Below are positions 34,661 to 44,240 of a DNA stretch of 56,866 bases, piece by piece. The stretch lies in assembly GCA_024402595.1 (NCBI GenBank), contig JAKSTL010000006.1:1-56866 (forward strand), written 5' to 3'. Under the pieces are notes generated by a model. It saw nothing but the letters and a program-made list of their open reading frames with translations. It was not told the DNA's origin and searched no databases. The DNA comes from Treponema sp. GTDB taxonomy: Bacteria; Spirochaetota; Spirochaetia; Treponematales; Treponemataceae. The position numbers and the translations under genes were made by a program. Each line of letters begins with the position of its first letter. The first letter of the stretch is position 1.

Positions 34661-34697
34661 GTGAAATAAAAGAAACTTATTGTTGAATATTTTGCAA

Positions 34698-34767
34698 TAA
34701 AAAAAATAAAACCTGCAATTTATATGTAATTTTACCAAGTTATAAAATATCTATGTAAACTGCAGGT
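34698..34767 (-). terminator. Terminator of the first GH5 gene
   Basis: Minus strand: ACCTGCA(G)TTTA... pairs with ...TAAATTGCAGGT over about 16 positions with few mismatches (34711-34767), followed by TTTATTTTTTTT. It lies 33 bases after the GH5 stop. Confidence 0.8.
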
Positions 34768-34799
34768 ATAAATTAGTTTAGAATATTAGATGAGAATTA

Positions 34800-36767
34800 T
34801 TATTCACCCGTAATTTTGCTGATATAAAATACAATTCCGTTTTTTCCGCTCCAGTCGCTTGTGTCCTGAGCCATCGGTTGTATAAGTTCTGCAATTTTCG
34901 TAGGGCTTGCTTTTGAATCAGTTGAAATTCTACCTGAAAGAGTTGTTAAAGATGTTGTTAAAGGATTCATAACTATTCCACTGGAAATATCTTTATAAGA
35001 AGAATCTTTAATACCAATTATAACTTGAACATTAGGTACTATAGAATCAGCCATACATTCAACGGTATAAGATGATAATTCAGAACAATCCACAGCAGGA
35101 ATTGGAAACTCAGTACTATAGCCATTTATTGTAATTTTTATAAACTTTTTGCCGTCTATAGTTACAACTTCTTCAGAGCCAGTATAATTTTCAGCATCTA
35201 AAAGAGTTACAACTGCAGAACTTTCTTCATTTCCAGAATCACCACTACCACCACCGCTTGTTTCAGCACCAACAATATTCATCATAGTTTCAATAATAGT
35301 TGGGAAGTATTGAGTCGCAGTTGCTCTGTTAAAATATCCATGATTTTCGCCACCAGCCCCGTTGTCTGCCGCAGTAACCTCGTTATCCCAAAGCACAACA
35401 GGAACACCCGCATTTACCGCCTTTGTAAAGAAATATTTTGTCCATTTTTCACGAGAACTCAGATTCTTTTTATCAGAGGCACTGGCTTCACCAAGAACAA
35501 CACCAATTCCATTTTTTACATAGTTGTTAGAAAGGTTATTGAATACAGAGTTTATAGAGTTTTCAATGTAAGCTTTATTAGAATCGTAGTCAGACTTTTC
35601 TCCTTCCAAAGCAAAATCCCCAGGAGTATAAGCGTGAACAGAAAGTAACAGCTTGTCATCAACAGTATCTACAGGCATAGTATAACTGCTTAAGAAATCT
35701 GGAGAAGCGGCATATCCAGGAGTCATTACAAAACGGTAAGCATTAAAACCTTCAGAAGCACGAATAGTATCCAAAGCAACTTGTTCGTAGGCAGTAATAA
35801 CATCACAGTAAGTTTTTGCTTTTCCCGCATTTCCGCCCCAGAATCCCCATTCCATGTCAGTACCAACACAGCGAGGTTCATTTAATAATTCAAAAATCAA
35901 TTTTTCGTTGTAATCGTCATTAAAAGTATCTGCAATTTGTTCCCAAACCTTTTGAATATATGCCTTAGATTCTTTCTGAATTGAAGCATCAGTAGAAATA
36001 CAGAAACCCGGATTCGACTTAATATCGCTTTCACTCTGATTATCGTGGTGAATGTTTATAATAACATACATATCTTCAGCAATCGCCCAATCCACAACTT
36101 CCTTTACACGGTTCATCCATTTTGAATCAATTTTGTAATTAGCGTCTGTTTTAGACATATGATTATGCCAAGACACAGGAATACGAATTGTGTTAAAGCC
36201 CGCAGCCTTAACCGCTTTAATAAGCTTACGAGAAGTTGGTTGTTTGTGAGGCAACCAGTTGTATTCCATTCCCAATCCAGTTGAATAAGCCCAATCCCCG
36301 TTGTTAGAAGCATCAAAAGCATTTCCCAAGTTCCATCCAACAATCAAATCCTTGGTAAAATCAACGCTAGCAATATCCAAGGCGGCCATTTCGCTTGGTG
36401 TAGCACTTACAACATTAGATTCAAAAACCTTGTCATTTCCAAAAAATGCATCTACCCGAAAATAATAAGTTTTGTCGTTAGTTAAATCTTTTTTAGTGTA
36501 CCGAGAGACATTTACATCAGAAATCTTTTCCACACTGGCCAGTTCTTCTTTCGATTCACCAAAGAAAACTTCCACGCCAGAAAAACTTGATGCTTCCGGT
36601 TTATTCCATCTCACAGTTACTTTTCCGTCTCCCGCAATAGCTTTCAAATTAGAAACTGCGGCAGGTTCGGCTTCTTTTGTTTTTGAATTAACAGTGCAAG
36701 CTGCAAAAGTTAATAAAGTTGTGGCAAGAAAAAATGTCCACAATGTTTTTCTAAAAATACCTTTCAT
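34800..36767 (-). CDS. GH5 endoglucanase/mannanase-type lipoprotein with FN3 domain
   Basis: 655 residues. Lipoprotein signal (LTFAAC, Cys near 24). Residues about 38-122 are a fibronectin-III domain (VSNLKAIAGDGKVTVRW). About 135-500 is GH5, probably subfamily 4: VGWNLGNAFDA, TIRIPVSWHNHM, NIHHDN, acid/base Glu in IFELLNEPR, SVHAYTP, nucleophile Glu in VVLGEASA, PVVLWDNE. A Gly/Ser linker (GGGSGDSGNEESS) leads to a beta-rich C-terminal domain that may bind carbohydrate. It should act at the cell surface on cellulose, xyloglucan or mannan. GGAGG precedes the ATG. Substrate not fixed. Confidence 0.9.
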   Translation of the reverse strand: MKGIFRKTLWTFFLATTLLTFAACTVNSKTKEAEPAAVSNLKAIAGDGKVTVRWNKPEASSFSGVEVFFGESKEELASVEKISDVNVSRYTKKDLTNDKTYYFRVDAFFGNDKVFESNVVSATPSEMAALDIASVDFTKDLIVGWNLGNAFDASNNGDWAYSTGLGMEYNWLPHKQPTSRKLIKAVKAAGFNTIRIPVSWHNHMSKTDANYKIDSKWMNRVKEVVDWAIAEDMYVIINIHHDNQSESDIKSNPGFCISTDASIQKESKAYIQKVWEQIADTFNDDYNEKLIFELLNEPRCVGTDMEWGFWGGNAGKAKTYCDVITAYEQVALDTIRASEGFNAYRFVMTPGYAASPDFLSSYTMPVDTVDDKLLLSVHAYTPGDFALEGEKSDYDSNKAYIENSINSVFNNLSNNYVKNGIGVVLGEASASDKKNLSSREKWTKYFFTKAVNAGVPVVLWDNEVTAADNGAGGENHGYFNRATATQYFPTIIETMMNIVGAETSGGGSGDSGNEESSAVVTLLDAENYTGSEEVVTIDGKKFIKITINGYSTEFPIPAVDCSELSSYTVECMADSIVPNVQVIIGIKDSSYKDISSGIVMNPLTTSLTTLSGRISTDSKASPTKIAELIQPMAQDTSDWSGKNGIVFYISKITGE

Positions 36768-37203
36768 TTTTCCTCCAATAGATTTAATAGAATAGTAGAA
36801 TATGTTTAGAATTATGCTTACGATTTTTTAAAAATGACTTTAAATGATTTTATAAGAATTACTTTACTAAAAAATGACTTTTAAAACCTTAATTTACTTT
36901 GAAAAGACTTTATCTGATTAGTTCGTCCGATTTGCTAGCTTAATTATAACAAGTTTTTTAATTCTTAAAAACTATTTTTTTAAAAAAATCAGATTTATCA
37001 AAATTACCAGAAGTCTAGGGCAAAAAAATAGTTTACAATGAAACACAAAGTTTTATGTAAAAGCTTTACACAAAATCTTTCTGCTTCACTGTAAACCGTA
37101 AAGTCCAAAGCTTAAACCTCAAAACTCAAAGCTTAAATCAAAAACTTAAACTTCAAAACCTAAGCTTCAAACCACAAACCCTTAAAAATCAGGTTATACA
37201 GAT
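36768..37203. other. 436-base gap between the two GH5 genes
   Basis: From right to left on the minus strand: a low-complexity tract (37097-37190) of imperfect CTTAAAC/CAAAACT repeats, a terminator (37022-37096), and a long AT-rich region with AAAATGACTT at 36831 and 36871, exactly 40 bases apart, and AAAAGACTT at 36902. The last may be activator sites for the downstream GH5 gene. No ORF supported. Confidence 0.5.
37022..37096 (-). terminator. Terminator of the second GH5 gene
   Basis: Minus strand: GTTTACAGTGAA (37085-37096) pairs with TTTCATTGTAAAC (37031-37043), allowing one G-U, then TATTTTTTTG. The loop is long and itself partly self-complementary. Confidence 0.7.
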
Positions 37204-38484
37204 TTATTTTGTAGCTTCAATCATAGCTTCAATAAGCTCTGGGAAATACCAGGTCTGTGTATTTCTGTTGTAAAAACCAAACTTTTCGTTGTAGTCATCA
37301 CCAGAAACTTCCCATGCGCCATTATCCCAAAGACAAGCAGTCATACCATATTTGCGAGTCTGACGAATAAAACAGTCAAACCATTTTACTCGTTCCTCTG
37401 TATTCTTTTTGTTTACAGCACCCATTTCACCCACAACAACAGGGTATCCTGCCTGGATAAACTTTGTATCAAGATTTTTGAAAGTTTTAGCTAATTCTGC
37501 CTGATGTCTTGAAGTAAAAGTTTTTTCTCCAGGAGACTGCATAGCAAAAGTATATGGAGAATACATGTGAACAGAAACAATCAATTTGTCAGGAGCGTTG
37601 TCAGTTGGCATTTTAAATGCAGAAGCCAATGCCGAATCAGGACTAGCCTGCAAACCAGGACACATAATAAATCGTTTTTCGTTATTTCCACCACTAGCAC
37701 GAATCGTATCTACAACAAGCTGATTATATTCATTCAAAACATTAGCAGCGTCTCTACATTCTTCTGCATTTGCATCAAACCACCACTCATGACCAGTTCC
37801 ACAAAGTCTAGGCTCATTCATAGTTTCAAAAATAAGATGTTCATCGTAACCATTGTTAAAAGCCAGCGAAATCTGAGTCCAAAGATTCAAAAGCCATCTT
37901 TCAGATTCAATTTTATTTTTTGAGTTTGGATAGTAGCCAAAACCAGCTGGTAATTTATTTGGTGTACCGTAATTGTCGTGATGACAGTTAAGAATAACAT
38001 ACATATCATCTTCAATAGCCCAGTCAACAATTTCTTTTACACGATTCATCCAATCCGCTTTTACAGTGTAATTTTTTTTGTCCATGTGTGCAGCCCAAGA
38101 AACTGGAATACGGATGGTTTTAATACCAGAAGCTGCCAATCCGTCAATCATAGCCTTTGTAGTTTTAGGTTGACCCCATGCAGTTTCCGAATAAAGACTG
38201 CTTCCACCAATGGCATCCATAGTGTTTCCCAGATTCCATCCCACAGTCATATTGTTTACAGTTTCTTTTGCAGAAGTACAGTTAAAAGCCTTAGAGCCAG
38301 TATCTTTTACAGCTGCCGATTCATTAAACAAAAGTTCAACCTTAGGAACTTCTGGAACAGCAGGTTCAGTTTTAGTTGTTCCATTTGAAGTTGAAGCTGG
38401 TTTTTTAGTTTCCGCTGGTTTTGAAGCACAAGAAAATAACAATGTCGCAGCAACAACCAAAGGTATGAATCTCGATAATTTCAT
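37204..38484 (-). CDS. GH5 endoglucanase/mannanase-type lipoprotein
   Basis: 426 residues. Lipobox LLFSCAS (Cys 19), then a Lys/Thr/Pro-rich linker to about residue 65. The single GH5 domain (probably subfamily 4) has VGWNLGNTMDA, TIRIPVSWAAHM, NCHHDNYG, acid/base Glu in IFETMNEPR, SVHMYSP, nucleophile Glu in PVVVGEMGAV, and LWDNGAW. It is clearly related to the GH5 at 34800 but lacks its FN3 and C-terminal domains, so the pair probably arose by duplication followed by domain gain. GGAGG precedes the ATG; -10 TATAAT at 38501-38506. Terminator at 37022-37096. Confidence 0.92.
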   Translation of the reverse strand: MKLSRFIPLVVAATLLFSCASKPAETKKPASTSNGTTKTEPAVPEVPKVELLFNESAAVKDTGSKAFNCTSAKETVNNMTVGWNLGNTMDAIGGSSLYSETAWGQPKTTKAMIDGLAASGIKTIRIPVSWAAHMDKKNYTVKADWMNRVKEIVDWAIEDDMYVILNCHHDNYGTPNKLPAGFGYYPNSKNKIESERWLLNLWTQISLAFNNGYDEHLIFETMNEPRLCGTGHEWWFDANAEECRDAANVLNEYNQLVVDTIRASGGNNEKRFIMCPGLQASPDSALASAFKMPTDNAPDKLIVSVHMYSPYTFAMQSPGEKTFTSRHQAELAKTFKNLDTKFIQAGYPVVVGEMGAVNKKNTEERVKWFDCFIRQTRKYGMTACLWDNGAWEVSGDDYNEKFGFYNRNTQTWYFPELIEAMIEATK

Positions 38485-38862
38485 TTTATTCCTCCAAATA
38501 ATTATACAATCACCACATTTTTAGTAATCATATAAATAAATAAAATCTTTTACTTGCATAATTCTACATCATTTTATAATAAAGCGAAGTGTTTTTGGTG
38601 CAAAGATTTAGACAACCTAACTTAAATTATTGTAGAAATCCACCTTTTTTCTTTTTTTTATAATGGTTATAGGCATAGTTTTAATAACACTTATAGGTGC
38701 AAAACTTACGACCAAAGTACTTACGGCCTTTCAGGGCTTACCTAACGGACGGTTTTCCGCTGTGCGTCAAACCAGCTTCGCTGCCCTTACACGCCTTTAC
38801 AAGACAGTTTTATAAGTTTCTATTATTGAGAAAACCCCAATAAATCATTATATTTAAAAAAT
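38485..38862. other. 378-base gap, divergent promoters and a GC-rich patch
   Basis: Left edge: GH5 promoter (TATAAT on the minus strand, 38501-38506). About 38693-38815 is a less AT-rich patch with CGGACGGTTTTCCG and CTTCGCTGCCC, of repeat character but not the mosaic family. Right edge: promoter of the next gene. No ORF. Confidence 0.5.
38826..38854 (+). promoter_or_regulatory. Promoter almost on the start codon
   Basis: TTGAGA (38826-38831), 17-base spacer, TATATT (38849-38854). Start predicted at 38861-38862, one or two bases before the ATG at 38863. No SD. Confidence 0.6.
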
Positions 38863-40428
38863 ATGAAAACAAAACTGATTGGATTTCTGTTTATTTTTAC
38901 AGCCTTTGTTTTGGGCGCTGCATTTTATTACACAAAAAAGTTTACCGTAAAAGAAGAAACTTCCGTAACCCGAGCAAAAGTTATACCCGCAAAAGCTTCA
39001 GATTCTGCTTCCGACACCGAAGAAGAAAATCATCTTTCTTCAATACCAGCAGAAACCTTCGACACTTTTGTAGAACTGCTACCAACCGAAACCTTAATCA
39101 GTTCATTAACATTAGATTTTAATGACGACTCTTTTGATGACGAAGTTATTATCGTTCGCAAATCTGGAGTACATCATTTTGTAATAATTCCAGCCCTTTA
39201 CAACGAAAAAACCGAAGTTTACGAAAGACTTTCAGAGATTCCAACCAACATTTCCCGAACCAGAACTTTTTCCTATTCTGGACTAGATTTAACAGGCGAT
39301 CATAAAACCTCCTTAATTTATCAGGGCACAGATGACGACGGTCGTTATGTAATGAAAGTCTTTTTGTTCAAAGAGCAGAATGGTGTAAAAGATTTAGTGT
39401 GCATTGGCGACTTTTCTTCAGATGGAACAATTTTTATTCAACAGACAGAACGCTCAGAATCTTATGCCTTATCAATTGCAAAGGGCGAAAGTTTTTCTAT
39501 TTGGGTTTATAAATCAGAAAAAGATGAACAGAACTCAAAAAATGCTAATCTTAATCAGATTCAGGAAGAATATAAGTGGAATCCAGACAGCCAATGCTAT
39601 GAACTGGAAAACACTGTAAAAGTTTCTGCTAGTCGTCTGGCGGCAAAAGAACTTTCTCGTATTCAAGATGGAACGGTAGAAACTTTTGCAGATTTTTTAA
39701 ACGGACTTTGGTATAAAACCACAAATACAGGTTCATCCATCAGGTACATTTACTTTGATTACAATAGCAGAGAAGTAATTCTTGTAAACAACGAAAATCA
39801 GGAAGTTTATGAATGGGAAGACAGCAAACTGCGTCATAACGGCATTTATTTAACAACCGTCAATTCTTCCATTACAAATCTTCACCGCCGTTTTGATGTT
39901 GCCTTGGTAAATGTTGACGAAATAAGAATCTCTATTCGCGACGAAATCAATCTTCTTATTAAAGAAACAAATATGTGGGATGGAAGTTATAAAAAACTAA
40001 GCCTGCAAAGTTCCCTCGACACAAATACAAACGATTACAAAACAAACGAATATCAACAGGAACTGGAAAAAGAACCTTCAACCTGGACTTCTGCCGATGC
40101 ATTTTCTTCAATTTCTTTTAAAGACAGCTGCTATACATTAAAAACCAGCAATTATGAAGAAACAGGCATTTATTCATTTATGAAAATTGGTTCTTACAAT
40201 GTCATTCAGGTTAGAAGTAATACTACAGAATCTCAATTAAATCAAACTTATGCTTTGGAGTTTGGAACAAAAACTATTACAGAAGTTGTAAATGCAAAAA
40301 AGAAAATTACTCAGGAAAAAGTTGTTACAGATTATGATACAGTAACTTTTACACCTGTAAAAATTACACCGACAGATTGTTTTTCTACCGAGGGGCGACT
40401 TTATACCTTTGTAAGAAATCAAGAATAA
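38863..40428 (+). CDS. Membrane-anchored exported protein, unknown function
   Basis: 521 residues. An uncleaved or cleaved N-terminal hydrophobic segment (about 5-23) is followed by a Ser/Glu-rich stretch and a large periplasmic domain. Repeated DFNDDSFDDEVIIV and SGLDLTGDHKTSLIYQG resemble FG-GAP/dockerin-like acidic loops that bind calcium. It may be distantly related to treponemal pallilysin-type proteins, but I cannot support that from motifs. Promoter with almost no leader. galT begins 26 bases after the stop, with its own SD. Confidence 0.55.
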   Translation: MKTKLIGFLFIFTAFVLGAAFYYTKKFTVKEETSVTRAKVIPAKASDSASDTEEENHLSSIPAETFDTFVELLPTETLISSLTLDFNDDSFDDEVIIVRKSGVHHFVIIPALYNEKTEVYERLSEIPTNISRTRTFSYSGLDLTGDHKTSLIYQGTDDDGRYVMKVFLFKEQNGVKDLVCIGDFSSDGTIFIQQTERSESYALSIAKGESFSIWVYKSEKDEQNSKNANLNQIQEEYKWNPDSQCYELENTVKVSASRLAAKELSRIQDGTVETFADFLNGLWYKTTNTGSSIRYIYFDYNSREVILVNNENQEVYEWEDSKLRHNGIYLTTVNSSITNLHRRFDVALVNVDEIRISIRDEINLLIKETNMWDGSYKKLSLQSSLDTNTNDYKTNEYQQELEKEPSTWTSADAFSSISFKDSCYTLKTSNYEETGIYSFMKIGSYNVIQVRSNTTESQLNQTYALEFGTKTITEVVNAKKKITQEKVVTDYDTVTFTPVKITPTDCFSTEGRLYTFVRNQE

Positions 40429-40454
40429 ACACTTATTTGTGGGAGAATACAGAA

Positions 40455-41975
40455 ATGACTATTTTTGAAAACATAAACTGGCTGGTAAAATATGCCTTAT
40501 CCAACGGACTCATTTCTTCGGAAGATACAATTTATACTCAGAACAAACTGCTAGAACTTTTTAAACTGGACGGTTTTGATACAGAATTAGCGACCACTTT
40601 ACCAGAAAAAATTGCATCAGAAGATTTAGAAAAAGTTTTGGGCGAAATGCTGGATTTTGCTGCTCAAAATAATCTTTTTGAAGATAACGGCATTGTTTCT
40701 CGCGATTTGTTTGATACAAAAATTATGGGACAATTGGTTCCGCCACCTTCTGTTGTAATTGATATTTTTAATACGCTCAAAAAACAAAAAGGTGCAAAAG
40801 CGGCTACCAACTGGTATTATAAGTTCAGTTGCGATACAGATTATATTCGTCGTTATAGAGTTTGCAAGGATGTAAAATGGCAGACTTCTACAGAATATGG
40901 CGATTTAGATATTACAATAAATCTTTCAAAACCAGAAAAAGATCCAAAAGCCATAGCGGCCGCAAGAAATGCAAAGCAAAGTGGTTATCCAGCCTGTCTT
41001 TTATGTAAACAAAACGAAGGTTATGCAGGAAGATTAAATCATGCCGCAAGACAGAATCATAGAATTATACCTTTGGAGCTGGCGGGGGAAAAATGGTTCT
41101 TGCAATATTCACCTTATGTTTATTACAACGAGCATTGTATTGTTTTTGACGAAAAGCATGAACCTATGAAAATTGAGCCAAAAACCTTTGAACGCTTGTT
41201 AGATTTTGTAAGTCAGTTTCCACATTATACTTTAGGAAGCAATGCAGATATTCCTATTGTTGGTGGTTCCATTTTGACTCACAATCATTTTCAGGGTGGA
41301 CGCTATGTTTTCCCAATGGAAAAGGCTCCTGTAGAAACTCCAATCCGTTTAAAAATGTATCCTAATATAAAAGCAGGAATTGTAAAGTGGCCAATGTCTG
41401 TTATTCGCTTGAACTGCAAATATAAAAGTGATTTAGTTCGGGCCGCAACCCATATTTTGGAATGCTGGCGTAATTATTCTGACGAAGCAGCTTTTATTTT
41501 TGCACAGACCAATGGAGAAAATCACAATACAATTACACCAATAGCTCGTCGTCGTGGTGATATGTATGAGCTGGATTTAGTTTTGCGCAATAATATAACT
41601 ACAGAAGAACATCCTTTGGGCGTATTCCATCCTCACGCAAACTTACATCATATTAAAAAAGAAAATATTGGGTTAATTGAAGTTATGGGACTGGCAGTTT
41701 TACCAAGTCGTTTGAAAAAAGAACTTTCCGATTTGGCAGAAGCTTTGGTTGCAAAAAAATCTTTGGCAGAAGACGAGGTTTTGGCAAAACATGAACCTTG
41801 GGCTTTGGAAGTAATGGAAAAACATCCAGATTTTAATGCACAAAACGCTTTAAGTATTTTACAGGAAGAGACCGGAATTGTTTTTAGCAAGGTTTTAGAA
41901 GATGCGGGCGTTTTTAAAAGAAATCAGTCTGGACAAGATGCCTTTATGCGTTTTGTAAAAGCCTTTAACAACTAA
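40455..41975 (+). CDS. galT: UDP-glucose--hexose-1-phosphate uridylyltransferase, type 2
   Basis: 506 residues, the long second GalT class found in many Gram-positives and anaerobes. It exchanges galactose-1-phosphate and UDP-glucose in the Leloir pathway. Motifs: YPACLLCKQNEGYAGRLNHAA (Cys region), YVYYNEHCIVF and the active-site GGSILTHNHFQGGRY with nucleophile His. I start at 40455 (GGGAG 8 bases upstream); the 26 residues upstream overlap the previous gene. No galK or galE in the window. It would use galactose released by the GH27 enzyme. Confidence 0.93.
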   Translation: MTIFENINWLVKYALSNGLISSEDTIYTQNKLLELFKLDGFDTELATTLPEKIASEDLEKVLGEMLDFAAQNNLFEDNGIVSRDLFDTKIMGQLVPPPSVVIDIFNTLKKQKGAKAATNWYYKFSCDTDYIRRYRVCKDVKWQTSTEYGDLDITINLSKPEKDPKAIAAARNAKQSGYPACLLCKQNEGYAGRLNHAARQNHRIIPLELAGEKWFLQYSPYVYYNEHCIVFDEKHEPMKIEPKTFERLLDFVSQFPHYTLGSNADIPIVGGSILTHNHFQGGRYVFPMEKAPVETPIRLKMYPNIKAGIVKWPMSVIRLNCKYKSDLVRAATHILECWRNYSDEAAFIFAQTNGENHNTITPIARRRGDMYELDLVLRNNITTEEHPLGVFHPHANLHHIKKENIGLIEVMGLAVLPSRLKKELSDLAEALVAKKSLAEDEVLAKHEPWALEVMEKHPDFNAQNALSILQEETGIVFSKVLEDAGVFKRNQSGQDAFMRFVKAFNN

Positions 41976-42002
41976 CAGTAAGTGCTGTCAGTTGTCAAAA
42001 AA

Positions 42003-43118
42003 CTAAAATCTTTTTAATGCTATAGCATCAAATGGGCAAATCTCGTGGCAGCAGTAACAGTGTTGGCATTTAGATTTGTCTTCAAGCATTGCAGTTCCAT
42101 CTTTTCCATTCATAGAAATAATTTTTGGTGGACAGATTTGTAAACAGCGCTGGCATTTCTTGCATTTTTTTTCGTTGAAATGTGGAGTTTTTACAAATAC
42201 CGCTTTTGCAATCCAACTGATAAATGGTGGAAGCATTTTTGACAAAGTTGGCGAAGGATTTCGCACAATCTTAAAGTTAGCCGCTTTTACACTTTCCGGG
42301 GCAACACCAACAGTTTCAATTTCCTTTGGATTTTTCAACCAGATTTGACGCTGCAATGCATCTTCCAAATTCATAATTGTATGTGGATTATAACCAACTA
42401 AAGAAGCACATTCCCAGTCAAGAGCAAGAATATTATCGGAAGCAGCTAAAAATCCTAATTTTACAGGGTCGCCACTACCAGGACCACCAGGACCTTCCAT
42501 TCCAACAATGGCATCCATAATGGCATAACCCGGATTTGCACATAAAACTAAATCTGTAAGGTACGCTGCAAAATCCTTTTTATTTGGGAAACGATAATGC
42601 ATTTGAGCTTTCTCCAAACCAAGCACAAGCCCAAAAAGATTTTTCATTGCACCTGTGAATGCCATCAGCTGGTGAGTTTTAAGTTTTGCCACAGAAACAA
42701 CTAAATCTGCTTCAGTAAACTGTTCTGCAAAATCAAATTGAATCTGTAGTTTTCCATTGTTGCAAGGAACTGTAACAGCTTTGTTAAATTCAACCCATTC
42801 GCCGCCATTGTTAATAATCTGCTCGTACATTCCCGTTGCTTTAGCCGCACTGGTAGAATTAGCAATTGCAGGAGATTCACCAACAATCACTTTTTTTGCA
42901 CCAATATCTAAAAAAGCTTTTACAGTAGCACCAACTACAACTGGATGGGTACAAACTGCCAGCTCTGGTTTTTTGGGATAAAGAATATTTGGTTTTATTA
43001 AAACAACCTTGTCTTTTACATCTGGAGGTGGAACTAGTTCAAAAAGTTTACGAATTGACTGATAAACCAAATCAAAATTATAGTCTTCGCATTTATCTAA
43101 AGCAACTTTAGTAGTCAT
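42003..43118 (-). CDS. DUF362 protein with C-terminal 2[4Fe-4S] ferredoxin
   Basis: 371 residues. DUF362 domain at about 10-290 (VVLIKPNILYPKKPELAVCTHP, SVAKLKTHQLMAFTGAMKNLFG, DAIVGMEGPGGPGSGDP). C-terminal CKKCQRCLQICPPKII and CQHCYCCHEICPFDAI give two complete Cx2Cx2Cx3CP clusters. Cytoplasmic. Predicted electron-transfer or regulatory protein; its reaction is not established. GGGGA precedes the ATG. Neighbours (galT converging, LRR gene upstream 66 bases) do not indicate a pathway. Confidence 0.87.
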   Translation of the reverse strand: MTTKVALDKCEDYNFDLVYQSIRKLFELVPPPDVKDKVVLIKPNILYPKKPELAVCTHPVVVGATVKAFLDIGAKKVIVGESPAIANSTSAAKATGMYEQIINNGGEWVEFNKAVTVPCNNGKLQIQFDFAEQFTEADLVVSVAKLKTHQLMAFTGAMKNLFGLVLGLEKAQMHYRFPNKKDFAAYLTDLVLCANPGYAIMDAIVGMEGPGGPGSGDPVKLGFLAASDNILALDWECASLVGYNPHTIMNLEDALQRQIWLKNPKEIETVGVAPESVKAANFKIVRNPSPTLSKMLPPFISWIAKAVFVKTPHFNEKKCKKCQRCLQICPPKIISMNGKDGTAMLEDKSKCQHCYCCHEICPFDAIALKRF

Positions 43119-43184
43119 AATATCCCCACATAATAATAGTGATTAAGTATAATATAATTATTTGTTAAAAATTATAAAAAGCTG

Positions 43185-44054
43185 TTATTTTTCAATGACG
43201 TCACAAGTGTCATCAAAGGCTTCGTCATAAGCATAAACATTTGGTGGCAAAGTAACTTCGCGCAACATTGGACAATTGGCAAAAGCTTGGTCCGCAATTT
43301 GAGTTCTACAGTTTTTATGAAAATAAACTCCATTCAACTTTTGGCAGCCACTAAAAGCGCCTGTATCAATTGCTTTAACAGAGGCAGGAATCATAACATC
43401 GTTTAGAGATGCACAAAAAGAAAAAGCTTCTCTTCCAATATAAGCAACTGAATCCGGAATAATAACAGAGTGAAGATTCTGGCAAAAAGTAAATGCATTG
43501 GCGGCAATAAATTGTGTGCCCGGCAGAATATTCATCTCTTTGGAATCACTGTCTAAACAAAAAAGAGCAGAATTAGTTTTTATATTGTACATAATGCCCT
43601 GAATAGATTTATAAGCCTTGTTGCCTTCTAGCACTTCCAAGGTATCATCAAAACTGTCCAATTGAAGTTCCACCAAAGAATCTGGGATTTTAATATTTTT
43701 TAAAGCGGGACAATCAGAAAAAGCACCTGCGCCAATAGTTTTTAAAGACTCTGGCAAGTTTATTTCACTCAGCTGGGGACAGTCGCAAAAAGCTTCTGTT
43801 TCTATTCTTTTGATTGTGGAAGGAAGAGTAACTTTTTTTAAGGTTTCGCATTCAGAAAAAGCATGTTCGTCAATAAAGGTCAAACCTTCTGGCAAAATAA
43901 CTTCTTCAACATCATCGCTTTCTTCTAAAACATAGGATGTTATGGAAACAATTTCTTCAGGAACTTTTACAACTTTTTCATTTCCCAAATATTTTACCAA
44001 ACAAGGAAATCCGTTTTCGTCATCTTCAACTTCAAAATATTTATTAATCAGCAT
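43185..44054 (-). CDS. BspA-like leucine-rich-repeat protein
   Basis: 289 residues with no signal peptide. About nine LRR_5 repeats of about 23 residues with the pattern IPDSVxxIGxxAFxxCxxL (e.g. IPDSVAYIGREAFSFC, LPSTIKRIETEAFCDC). BspA-like repeats mediate protein contacts and are frequent in oral and gut treponemes. Without an export signal it may stay in the cytoplasm. GGAG precedes the ATG. It could share a message with the DUF362 gene (66-base gap). Partner unknown. Confidence 0.83.
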   Translation of the reverse strand: MLINKYFEVEDDENGFPCLVKYLGNEKVVKVPEEIVSITSYVLEESDDVEEVILPEGLTFIDEHAFSECETLKKVTLPSTIKRIETEAFCDCPQLSEINLPESLKTIGAGAFSDCPALKNIKIPDSLVELQLDSFDDTLEVLEGNKAYKSIQGIMYNIKTNSALFCLDSDSKEMNILPGTQFIAANAFTFCQNLHSVIIPDSVAYIGREAFSFCASLNDVMIPASVKAIDTGAFSGCQKLNGVYFHKNCRTQIADQAFANCPMLREVTLPPNVYAYDEAFDDTCDVIEK

Positions 44055-44240
44055 AATTTCTCCAAAAATAAGCCTGCCAAAATAAAAACAGGCAAAATCT
44101 TTTCTACAAAATATAATCGGTGTTCCTTAACACATATTTTACAAAAATCAACTAATACATTTTATTTGATTATTCTCTTTATCGTATGTAAAATATTTGA
44201 TTAGCATGGTAATTATCCAAATAGGGTTGGGGGCTTTTCT

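Noticed and set aside
38863..40428. Firm assignment as a pallilysin-type protease/adhesin
   Set aside because: I could not find a metalloprotease HExxH motif in the protein.
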